Source: Planctomycetota bacterium
GTDB taxonomy: Bacteria > Planctomycetota > Planctomycetia > Gemmatales > Gemmataceae
DNA length: 43,934 nt
Assembly (NCBI GenBank): GCA_029777335.1
Contig: JAKOSN010000009.1
Span: forward strand, 1-43,934
Direction of reading: 5' to 3'
The position numbers and the translations under genes are program-made. This document shows positions 24,098 through 31,409 of the stretch, one piece after another. Position 1 is the first letter of the stretch. Every line of letters begins with the position of its first letter. The notes beneath the pieces are model-generated. The model did no database searches, was not told the DNA's origin, and saw nothing but the letters and a program-made list of their open reading frames with translations.

Positions 24098-24133
24098 CCG
24101 GCAAATCGGGTTCCGAATCGCCCGATTTGCCGG
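24098..24133 (+). terminator. Perfect 13-bp hairpin after the lipoprotein gene
   Basis: CCGGCAAATCGGG (24098-24110) and CCCGATTTGCCGG (24121-24133) are perfectly complementary with a 10-base loop; flanking AGA/TCT adds three pairs past a bulged T. It starts 12 bases after the stop codon, a typical terminator position, though only a weak T-run follows. Confidence 0.6.
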
Positions 24134-24276
24134 TCTGTACGGCGTTTCCTGTCCGCCTCCTCCTGCAAACGACACTTTCGCGCTTGCTCTCCCTCCTGTT
24201 CTCGCTATCGTGAAACAAGATGAGACGTGTTGACGCGGCCCCTTCGTGATGGTCCATTAGCTCTACGAGTCGCATC

Positions 24277-25344
24277 ATGAAACCTCTCCGCTGGTTTGTT
24301 CTTTCTTCCCTCGGCGTTGCGCTCCTCGCGCTGTGCGGTTGCAGCGGTGGCTCCACGGCCACGGGGGAAGGGAATCACTACGGCAAATACACCCTTCATA
24401 GCACCAAGTACGATAACGTCGACATGGCCAAGGCGAAGGCCAACGTCGACGATGTTCTCACCCAGTTGCAGGGGCAAGACAACCTGTGCATGATCGGGCT
24501 GTGGGCCTACAATCCGCCAGCGATTCTCAGCGCCGTCAAGGCGATCAAGCAAGAAGGGAAGATCCACATCATCGGGTTCGATGAAAACGAGATCACCCTG
24601 CAAGGGGTGAAGGATGGCAGCATTCACGCGACCGTGGTTCAGCAGCCGTTTGAGTTTGGCTATCAATCGATCAAGGCGCTGTACACCCTGGCGCGCGACC
24701 CGAATGCTCCTGCCCCGCCCCAGGTGAAAAACGGGTTATGGCCGATCGATCACAAGGTGATCCGCAAGAACGATGTCGATGGGTTCGTTGCCAGGCTGGC
24801 GGAGCAGAAAGCCGAGGCGGCCAGGCCGGCGTCCCCTCCGGGCGAGAACGCCGTCAAGGTAGCCTTCATCACCAACAACTCGGCCGAGTTCTGGACGATT
24901 GCCGAGGCTGGCGCCCGCGCCGCCGCTGCGGAGATCAACAAGAACAATCCCAGGGCAGGGGTGGAAATGCTCTTTCGCCGCCCCAAGAACGGGACCGCCG
25001 CCGAGCAGAAGGAGATCGTCGATGACCTGGTCAACCAGGGAGTGAAGGCAATTGGCATCAGTGTGAACGACGCCAAGAACCAGCGTGACTTTATTAACCA
25101 GGTGGCCGAGAAGATCCCGGTGGTGTGCGTGGATAATGATGCGCCGGACACCAAGCGTCGCTTTTACCTGGGGACCGACAACATCCAGGCGGGGATGGAA
25201 GTGGGCAAGCTGGTGAAGGAAGTACTTCCCAACGGCGGCACCATCGCCATCTTCGTCGGCAAACCCGATGCCCCCAACGCCCAGGAACGACGCCAGGGTG
25301 TTCTTGATGAACTGGCGGGCGCGAAGAACGCCCAGGGCAAGTAA
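24277..25344 (+). CDS. Circularly permuted sugar-binding lipoprotein of an ABC importer
   Basis: A 355-residue RbsB-type solute-binding lipoprotein (signal peptide ending in LCGC, Cys22). Its halves are in swapped order. Residues 34-177 match the second half of the family: YGKYTLHSTKYDN, CMIGLWAYNPPAILSAVKAI, IHIIGFDENEITLQGV, SIHATVVQQPFEFGYQSIKA, HKVIRKNDVDGF. A linker (178-192, AEAARPASPPGEN) follows. Residues 193-350 then match the first half: VKVAFITNNSAEFWTIAEAG, QKEIVDDLVNQGVKAIGISV, IPVVCVDNDAPDTKRR, YLGTDNIQAGMEVGKLV, GGTIAIFVGKPDAPNAQERR, GVLDELAGA. The frame is intact. The breakpoint falls in the loop after the first helix of the C-lobe. ATPase and permease follow. Ligand unknown; a sugar is inferred from family. 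Confidence 0.9.
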   Translation: MKPLRWFVLSSLGVALLALCGCSGGSTATGEGNHYGKYTLHSTKYDNVDMAKAKANVDDVLTQLQGQDNLCMIGLWAYNPPAILSAVKAIKQEGKIHIIGFDENEITLQGVKDGSIHATVVQQPFEFGYQSIKALYTLARDPNAPAPPQVKNGLWPIDHKVIRKNDVDGFVARLAEQKAEAARPASPPGENAVKVAFITNNSAEFWTIAEAGARAAAAEINKNNPRAGVEMLFRRPKNGTAAEQKEIVDDLVNQGVKAIGISVNDAKNQRDFINQVAEKIPVVCVDNDAPDTKRRFYLGTDNIQAGMEVGKLVKEVLPNGGTIAIFVGKPDAPNAQERRQGVLDELAGAKNAQGK

Positions 25345-25352
25345 CCATCCCC

Positions 25353-25400
25353 GGTTGCGCAGCGCGGGCTCCGGACGTTCGAGCCTCGCGCCGCGCAACC
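25353..25400 (+). promoter_or_regulatory. Long hairpin between binding-protein and ATPase genes
   Basis: GGTTGCGC (25353-25360) pairs with GCGCAACC (25393-25400). After one A/C mismatch, GCGCGGGCTC (25362-25371) pairs with 25381-25391, leaving one bulged T. That gives 18 pairs around a 9-base loop, 8 bases after the stop codon of the binding protein. In other importers such intercistronic hairpins keep binding-protein mRNA more abundant than the membrane-component mRNA; that role here is inferred. Confidence 0.6.
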
Positions 25401-25420
25401 CAGTGATTCCCATTCCTACC

Positions 25421-26941
25421 GTGACGACTTCTCCTCTCCTGCAAGTTCGCGAAGTGAGCAAACACTTCCCGGGGGTTCAGGCCCTGGATCGAGTCAGCCT
25501 CGATCTGCACGCCGGAGAGGTCCTCGCCGTCGTGGGCGAGAACGGCGCCGGCAAATCGACCCTGATGAAGATCCTGGCCGGGATCCATCGCCCCGATCAC
25601 GGAGAGATCCTCTGGCAGGGGCAGGTCTGCCACTTCACGCGCGTGGGCGATGCGCTGCAGCGTGGCATCTGCCTGATCCACCAGGAACTGAATCTGGCGG
25701 AGAATCTGAGCATCTCCGCCAATCTCTTCCTGGGGCGCGAGACGGTCTGGGGAGGAGCGTTGCGCTTTCTGCGCCAGCGCGCCATGGATCGCGAGACCCG
25801 CGAGCGCCTGCAGCAACTGGGCCTCGACTGCGATCCCCGCGTCACCGTCGAAACCCTGACCACGGGCCAGCGCCAGATGGTCGAGATCGCCCGGGCCCTG
25901 GCGATGAACGCGCGCATCCTGATCATGGATGAACCGACGTCGAGCCTGTCACAGCGCGAAACCGAGGTGCTCTACGAGGTGGTCGATCGGTTGAAGCAGC
26001 AAGGGGTGGCGATCGTCTACATCTCGCATCGACTGGCCGAGGTGCAGCGCCTGGCGGATCGGGTGGTGGTGCTGCGTGATGGCCGCAACGCGGGAGCATT
26101 GAACAAGAATGAAATCTCGCACGCCAACCTGGTGCGGCTGATGGTCGGGCGTGAATTGCAACAGTTCTTCCACAAGCCGCCGACCTCCCCCCCAACGGCG
26201 GGCACACCTCGTTTAGAGGTCCGCAATCTCCTTTATGAGAAGGGTCCGCACACGCCGGTATCGTTCCAGATTTACCCGGGTGAGATTGTCGGGATGGCAG
26301 GGTTGGTGGGCGCGGGGCGTACGGAACTGGCCGAGGCGCTCTTTGGTATTCGGCGGGTGAGCGCCGGGGAGGTCCTGCTCGATGGCCGGCCAGTCCAGTT
26401 GCGGAGCCCCGAGGAGGCGATCGCCGCCGGGGTGATTCTGGCGCCGGAGGATCGCCGTTATCACGGCCTGGTGCTGCAAAATAGCATCCGAGGCAATATC
26501 GGGCTGCCCAACCTCGATCGGCTCAGCTTCCTCCGGCTGGTCGCACGCCGCCGCGAGGCCAACCTGGCCCGCGCGATGTGCAAAACGTTGGCGGTTCGCA
26601 CTCCCAGTATTCGCCAGGAGGTCGGTCTGCTCTCCGGGGGGAATCAGCAGAAGGTGGTCCTGGCCAAGTGGCTGGCGCGCAAACCGCATCTGCTCATTCT
26701 CGACGAACCGACGCGCGGCATTGATGTCGGCGCCAAGAGCGAGATTTACGGGTTAATGGGCCAGCTCGCCAGCAAGGGGATGGCGATTCTGATGATCTCC
26801 AGCGACCTGGAAGAAATTCTGAACATGAGCGATCGCGTTCTGGTTCTGCACGAGGGCGAACTGACCGGGACCCTGCGGCGCGACCAGCTGAGCGAAGAAG
26901 CAATCATGCATCTGGCAACGGGAGGACAGGGCGCACCATGA
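25421..26941 (+). CDS. Sugar ABC importer ATP-binding protein (RbsA/MglA type, two ATPase domains)
   Basis: A 506-residue cytoplasmic protein with tandem ATPase domains, as in ribose/galactose importers. Domain one has Walker A GENGAGKST, signature LTTGQRQMVEIARAL and Walker B ILIMDEPTSS with the switch His in YISHR. Domain two has the degenerate GLVGAGRTEL P-loop normal for this family, signature LSGGNQQKVVLAKWL, and LILDEPTRGIDVGAK. Linker MVGREL near residue 242 is typical. GTG 25421 was chosen since LLQVREVSKHFPGV follows within a few residues; GTG 25403 is possible, and the longer frame back to 25268 would overlap the binding protein. It overlaps the permease start by four bases (ATGA). 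Confidence 0.94.
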   Translation: MTTSPLLQVREVSKHFPGVQALDRVSLDLHAGEVLAVVGENGAGKSTLMKILAGIHRPDHGEILWQGQVCHFTRVGDALQRGICLIHQELNLAENLSISANLFLGRETVWGGALRFLRQRAMDRETRERLQQLGLDCDPRVTVETLTTGQRQMVEIARALAMNARILIMDEPTSSLSQRETEVLYEVVDRLKQQGVAIVYISHRLAEVQRLADRVVVLRDGRNAGALNKNEISHANLVRLMVGRELQQFFHKPPTSPPTAGTPRLEVRNLLYEKGPHTPVSFQIYPGEIVGMAGLVGAGRTELAEALFGIRRVSAGEVLLDGRPVQLRSPEEAIAAGVILAPEDRRYHGLVLQNSIRGNIGLPNLDRLSFLRLVARRREANLARAMCKTLAVRTPSIRQEVGLLSGGNQQKVVLAKWLARKPHLLILDEPTRGIDVGAKSEIYGLMGQLASKGMAILMISSDLEEILNMSDRVLVLHEGELTGTLRRDQLSEEAIMHLATGGQGAP

Positions 26942-28098
26942 CTTTGCTGACCTGGGGCATTGGGCTCCTCGTCCTGATGGCGCTGGCCGTCGCGGGGATG
27001 TTGTTGGTCAAGGACAAGGAGATGCGCCGGGTTTTCGGCATCTTCCTGCTGGTCCTGGTCCTCTACGGGATGATCGGGCTCTCCAATCCAGCGGCGCGCA
27101 CCCTGGTGAATCATCAGCGCCTTAGCGAGCGCCTGGTCTGGTATGGCATTCTGACGATCGGAGCAGGGGTGCTGATCATCTCCGGCGGCATCGATCTCTC
27201 GATCGGCTCGGTCTTTTGCCTGTCCGCGGTCTCCTTTGCCCTGCTGTTGAGCAAGGGCTGGGCCAGTCCGCTGGCGATCGTGGTGATTGTGGCGGGCGCA
27301 GCGCTGATTGGCGTGCTGCATGGCTTGCTCGTCACCCGGCTGCGTTTACAGCCGTTCATTGTGACCCTGTGTGGGCTGTTTATCTGGCGTGGCATTGCCT
27401 ACTGGCTCACCTTGCCCGATCCCCTGGCGCCGGTGCGTGGCTTGATCCGGTTTGTCTCCTTCGGCACCCTCTTCACCAATGCGGTGACTACCACGGGCTC
27501 GGCGAGCAATGTAGGTATCGGCGAGCGCAGTCAGGAGTTGAAGGGGCTCATCGATCTGGCCACGGGCTATCCCGACTGGCCGGCGGTGGCGCACATCCCT
27601 GTGCTGGGCTGGGTTACCTCTCTGCCCTATCGCTTCTGGCTGCTGGTTCTGGTGGCGGGGCTGATCGGCGTGTTGCTGCACGCCAGTGTGTACGGCCGCT
27701 ACCTGTATGCCGTTGGTGCGAATGAACAGGCCGCGCGTTACGCCGGGGTCCCCACCGAGCGCTACAAGATCCTCGCCTATGTGATCTGCTCGGTCCTGGC
27801 GGCCGTCGCCGGGATGTTGCAACTGCTGGAGTTACAGACCGTGTCGCCTTCGAGCGGAGGCTCGTGGTATGAACTCTACGCCATCACCGGTGCGGTCCTT
27901 GGCGGCTGCAGTCTGCGGGGCGGCGAAGGCACCGTGATCGGTATGCTCCTGGGAGCAGCCATTTTGCCACTGTTGCGCAACCTGTGCAACTTCTCTGGTC
28001 TGCCCGACGATCTGGAGTTCACTGTGATCGGCGTGTCGCTGCTTCTGGGCACGATCGCCGATGAGTTGCTCAAACGCCGGGCCGCGGCCCGCGCCTGA
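26938..28098 (+). CDS. Sugar ABC importer permease (RbsC type)
   Basis: A 386-residue membrane protein with about ten helices. The family signature near residue 80 is plain: VLIISGGIDLSIGSVFCLSA, followed by GVLHGLLVTRLRLQPFIVTL. The segment YAVGANEQAARYAGVPTERYKILAYVI near residue 260 is the cytoplasmic loop that contacts the ATPase, and GGCSLRGGEGTVIGMLLGA lies near the end. An insertion around residues 165-220 (between ANAVTTTG and YRFW) makes the loop before helix six longer than usual in RbsC. Translation is coupled to the ATPase gene by the ATGA overlap. The permease ends 19 bases from the convergent prs stop codon. Confidence 0.94.
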   Translation: MTLLTWGIGLLVLMALAVAGMLLVKDKEMRRVFGIFLLVLVLYGMIGLSNPAARTLVNHQRLSERLVWYGILTIGAGVLIISGGIDLSIGSVFCLSAVSFALLLSKGWASPLAIVVIVAGAALIGVLHGLLVTRLRLQPFIVTLCGLFIWRGIAYWLTLPDPLAPVRGLIRFVSFGTLFTNAVTTTGSASNVGIGERSQELKGLIDLATGYPDWPAVAHIPVLGWVTSLPYRFWLLVLVAGLIGVLLHASVYGRYLYAVGANEQAARYAGVPTERYKILAYVICSVLAAVAGMLQLLELQTVSPSSGGSWYELYAITGAVLGGCSLRGGEGTVIGMLLGAAILPLLRNLCNFSGLPDDLEFTVIGVSLLLGTIADELLKRRAAARA

Positions 28099-28117
28099 CC
28101 CTGATTGCGCGGACGCG

Positions 28118-29071
28118 TTATTCGAACAATTTGCTCACCGACTGGTTGTGATGGATGCGTTTGATCGCATCGGCAAGGAGTGAGGCGACACTCAGCACCT
28201 TGATGTTGGGCAGGTGCTTGGCTGGTGTGAGCGGAATGCTATCGGTCAGGATGAGTTCCTTGATCGGGGCATCGCGCAACTTGTCGATGGCCGGGCCACA
28301 GAGCACGCCGTGGGTCGCGCAGACATAAACCTCGCGCGCATCGTGCTGCTTGGCCACGCGCACCGCGCCCACCACCGAGCCGGCAGTCGAGATCATATCG
28401 TCGAAGATGACCGCCACCTTCCCTTCGAGCGGAGCGCCAATCAAGTTGGCCTGGGAGGTGTCGAGCGCGCTGGCCCGGCGTTTATCCACAATGGCAATCG
28501 ATCCGCCCAGTTTCTTCTGGTGCATCAGCGCGCGTTTAATGCTCCCCTCGTCCGGACTGAGAACAACAAAGTCGCGCATGGGGATGTTCAGGCTGCGCAC
28601 ATAATCGTTGATCACCGGGCTGGCGTAGAGGTGATCAACCGGGATGTTAAAGAAGCCCTGAATCTGGGCGGCGTGCAGATCGAGCGCCAGCACACGATTG
28701 GCCCCGGCACTATCGAGGAGATCCGCGACCAGCTTGGCGGTGATGGGCACGCGCCCGACATCCTTGCGGTCCTGGCGCGCATAGCCGTAGTAGGGGATGA
28801 CGGCAGTGATGCGCCCAGCGCTGGCACGCTTGAAGCAATCGAGCATCACCAGCAGTTCCATCAGATTCTCATTCACCGGCGGACAGGTCGGCTGAATGAT
28901 GTAGATATCCGCGCCGCGAACATCCTCCTCGATGCGGACGGAGATCTCGCCATCGGGGAAGTTGGTCAGCGCGATGCGCCCCAACGTGTCCCCCAGATGG
29001 CCGGCAATCTTCTCCGCCAGGGGAATGTTGGCTCGCCCGCTAAAAACACGAAGATGGTTATAGCCAAACAT
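28118..29071 (-). CDS. prs: Ribose-phosphate pyrophosphokinase (PRPP synthase)
   Basis: A 317-residue cytoplasmic enzyme making PRPP from ribose 5-phosphate and ATP for nucleotide, His and Trp synthesis. Characteristic segments are FSGRANIPLAEKIAGHLG at the N-terminus, FPDGEISVRI, VNENLMELLVMLDCFKRASA, ITAVIPYYGYARQDRK, the metal-binding VLALDLHAAQIQGFF, VVLSPDEGSIKRA, DKRR and the PRPP loop VIFDDMISTAGS. Length is normal. The segment usually written VVSPDxGGxxRA here reads VLSPDEGSIKRA, a mild variation. It lies 60 bases downstream of the D-glutamate cyclase-like gene on the same strand and may share its transcript. Confidence 0.97.
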   Translation of the reverse strand: MFGYNHLRVFSGRANIPLAEKIAGHLGDTLGRIALTNFPDGEISVRIEEDVRGADIYIIQPTCPPVNENLMELLVMLDCFKRASAGRITAVIPYYGYARQDRKDVGRVPITAKLVADLLDSAGANRVLALDLHAAQIQGFFNIPVDHLYASPVINDYVRSLNIPMRDFVVLSPDEGSIKRALMHQKKLGGSIAIVDKRRASALDTSQANLIGAPLEGKVAVIFDDMISTAGSVVGAVRVAKQHDAREVYVCATHGVLCGPAIDKLRDAPIKELILTDSIPLTPAKHLPNIKVLSVASLLADAIKRIHHNQSVSKLFE

Positions 29072-29131
29072 GCTCGCGTCAGAACTCTCTGTGTAGGGAT
29101 CGACCAGATACCCGGTGAGCAGACCGCACCG

Positions 29132-30145
29132 TCAGCAAGCGCGTTGGACCGCTTGCCCCAGGGCCACGAGCGGTTCCGCATAGCGAGGAAAAGCGAGCCC
29201 ATCAACGGTGCTCGTGGGCAACCCCGTCAGGCCATCGACCAGCGGGCCCTCGCGTACCATGCAGGTGAGTAGTTCCTCTTCGCGCGCAGGGAGGAACCAC
29301 TCTGGATCGGGAGGTTGTCCGCGCAGCGACAGCAGGCCTGCCGCCAGGCCGTAGGCGCCCCAGTTGCTCACTCCCGCCACCACCAGATAGCGCGTGGCCA
29401 CGCGACATCCCACAATGGCCCCCAGGGGTATGTTACGGCGCAGCACGCTCCACGCCACCTTCCCCATCCCAATCTCATTTCCCCCATCGCCAATCCCCAG
29501 GGTCACGACAGCTGCGAGCGGCCCCGCGGTCGCCTCGAAAAGCCAGTGCGCGGGACTCATCAGCGCGGTAATATCGCGGCCACGCATGGAGTGGTACCGA
29601 TCGTGCTCGTGCGCGGGGACCTCGGCCAGGTAGAGGGTCACATCGTCCGTGGCTTCCCCTCCGCCCTGCGCCTGCAGCGATGCCACGGTATGACTGGGAC
29701 CGACACGCTCCAGCGCGAGCAGGTGTGTCAATGGCCCCACTTGCTCGGCGAACCGATGGCGATACTCCTCGGGCGACCCCGCGAATGGATGCGGCAAGGT
29801 GAGCAGAGCGATGCGCCCCTCCAGGCCACAGGCACGAAGGCCAGCGCGGAGGGCCGGAACGCACAGGGCGTCGGTCGCGAGCACCACGTCGATCCCCAGC
29901 GCAGGAAGAGTGCGCGCCAGAAAGAGCGCGCCCAGGGGACCATCCGTCTCGGCGGCGGGCGGGGTGGCGTGTGCGATGAAAAAGCCGGTGACAATCGCCA
30001 GGCGGGCATGCGGGGTTTCGGCAAGGCTGTGACAGGCGGCGGCAAAGTCGCCCGCGCAGGCAGTCAGAAGATTGTGGACCGGATCTGCCGCCAGTCCGCG
30101 TCGCCCCACATCGACCTGGATCATCGCGCGGAGCGTTTCAAGCAT
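29132..30145 (-). CDS. D-glutamate cyclase-like protein (DUF4392)
   Basis: A 337-residue protein of the DUF4392 family, whose mitochondrial member turns D-glutamate into 5-oxo-D-proline. Visible landmarks are ARLAIVTGFFIAHA near the N-terminus, ETDGPLGALFLARTL, HLLALERVGPS, YHSMRGRDIT, and the glycine-rich GIGDGGNEIGMGKV followed by VATRYLVVAGVSNWGAYGL. The ETDGP and GDGGNEIGMG motifs are the strongest family marks. ATG 30145 has AGGGGA about 8 bases upstream; the longer frame to 30265 would overlap the upstream gene's 3' end. Bacterial function is inferred from the family. No glutamate racemase is visible nearby. Confidence 0.88.
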   Translation of the reverse strand: MLETLRAMIQVDVGRRGLAADPVHNLLTACAGDFAAACHSLAETPHARLAIVTGFFIAHATPPAAETDGPLGALFLARTLPALGIDVVLATDALCVPALRAGLRACGLEGRIALLTLPHPFAGSPEEYRHRFAEQVGPLTHLLALERVGPSHTVASLQAQGGGEATDDVTLYLAEVPAHEHDRYHSMRGRDITALMSPAHWLFEATAGPLAAVVTLGIGDGGNEIGMGKVAWSVLRRNIPLGAIVGCRVATRYLVVAGVSNWGAYGLAAGLLSLRGQPPDPEWFLPAREEELLTCMVREGPLVDGLTGLPTSTVDGLAFPRYAEPLVALGQAVQRAC

Positions 30146-30257
30146 CACTCTTTCCCCTGGTGCCACGACAAGAAAAGCCAACGGTCCCGGAAAGGCACCA
30201 ACGTCCTCTCCGAGACCATGGCGGGTTTCTTTCTGCGCGAATCGGCTGGAGACTTCT

Positions 30258-31265
30258 TTAGCCAACGTGCCGGGCTCGGGCCAGGGTGCGCAGCGCCTGG
30301 GACAGAACGGGGACGCGCATCAACTGTTCGCGCAGGCGCACGGTGAGAGAGGACCGCAACTGCAGCAACTCGCGTTCAAGCCGCTGACACTCACGTGTCA
30401 ATCGTTGCTGCTCCGTGAGCCGGGCGCTCAGAGGAGGGAAAACCAGGGGGCCCGTTGCCTCGTTGAGCGAAAACCAGAACCAGTGCGCCTGCAGGGAGAA
30501 GAGATCGTTCCCCAGGAGGCACTCCAGCTCCTGCCGTTTGGCCGGATCGCTCCCCAGCTCCTGGTGCAAACTCTCCGCAGCCGAGTGGAACTCCAGATGG
30601 TTGCGACCAGTGAAGTCCAGGATCGAAACCGCCTGAGCCACACAGGTCTGAACATGGCCCAACCGATAATAGCCGCCCACACAACGTTCGCCCTTCCACA
30701 ACCCGTTGTTGTCGTATTCATTGGTCGACAATTCGTAGCGACTATCCGACATGTCGTGCACCAGGACCAGATGCGCGCGGGTGGCCAGCAAGGGCATCAG
30801 CCGGGTGAGCAGATGTTCGGCGATCTCAAAGCCGTGGGCATCCCACAACAGCAGCACGCGCTCGCGCCCTTCCAGCAACGGGGCAAAATCCATCGCGAGA
30901 ATGTCCCCTTGCTGAATGTCGCCCCGGGCAAACCAGGAGGGACTGCACAACGCGCGCAGTTTGGGCGCGGTGGTCGTGTACCAGTAATCGCTGAAGCAGC
31001 GACTGACCACACGGCAGGACCGGCTGGGATGCAGAAGCTCGGCCGCCTCCAGGAAGCAACAGGTCGAGTTGCCGTAATCGCGCCCCAGCTCAAGGATTAA
31101 ATCGGGCTGGAACTCCAGGGTGCAGGCCATGATCTGCGCCCACTGGTAGGGGTTGAAATCCACCCCTCGCTTGACTGCCTCGATCAATTGACGCAGACGC
31201 GGGGCGTGCCTGGCCAGCTGATGTCGTTGCTGCCACAACGCCTGTGCGGGGGAGGCAATCGCCAC
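30258..31265 (-). CDS. Class I SAM methyltransferase-like protein with C-terminal coiled coil
   Basis: A 335-residue protein. PDLILELGRDYGNSTCCFLE (54-73) resembles motif I of Rossmann methyltransferases of the methyltransferase_24/cephalosporin-hydroxylase type; VLLLWDAHGFEIAEHLL (137-153) and AHLVLVHDMSDS (164-175) fit the later strands, with a conserved Asp and His. These enzymes often methylate or hydroxylate sugars and small molecules. Residues 285-325 form a likely coiled coil (TEQQRLTRECQRLERELLQL). GTG 31265 was chosen for its SD AGGAG at 7 bases, against a longer frame starting at 31391. Substrate is unknown; SAM binding is an inference from the GxxxGxST-like loop. Confidence 0.72.
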   Translation of the reverse strand: MAIASPAQALWQQRHQLARHAPRLRQLIEAVKRGVDFNPYQWAQIMACTLEFQPDLILELGRDYGNSTCCFLEAAELLHPSRSCRVVSRCFSDYWYTTTAPKLRALCSPSWFARGDIQQGDILAMDFAPLLEGRERVLLLWDAHGFEIAEHLLTRLMPLLATRAHLVLVHDMSDSRYELSTNEYDNNGLWKGERCVGGYYRLGHVQTCVAQAVSILDFTGRNHLEFHSAAESLHQELGSDPAKRQELECLLGNDLFSLQAHWFWFSLNEATGPLVFPPLSARLTEQQRLTRECQRLERELLQLRSSLTVRLREQLMRVPVLSQALRTLARARHVG

Positions 31266-31409
31266 GGACCACTCCTTTCGTGCGCGGGACGGAGGGAAAC
31301 GCCAGAGGTGACAGCAAGGTGCGATCGCGATTACACCGGTCCACGGCAGGGAAGTCAAGCGTGCTTTGCCCGCCTGTCCGTGGGACACCAACTCATTTCC
31401 GCGCCGGGA

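Noticed and set aside
24277..25344. Two truncated binding-protein genes instead of one permuted gene
   Set aside because: One uninterrupted frame with a single signal peptide covers both halves, and each half is complete and complementary. An assembly swap cannot be excluded and is listed as a refuting test.
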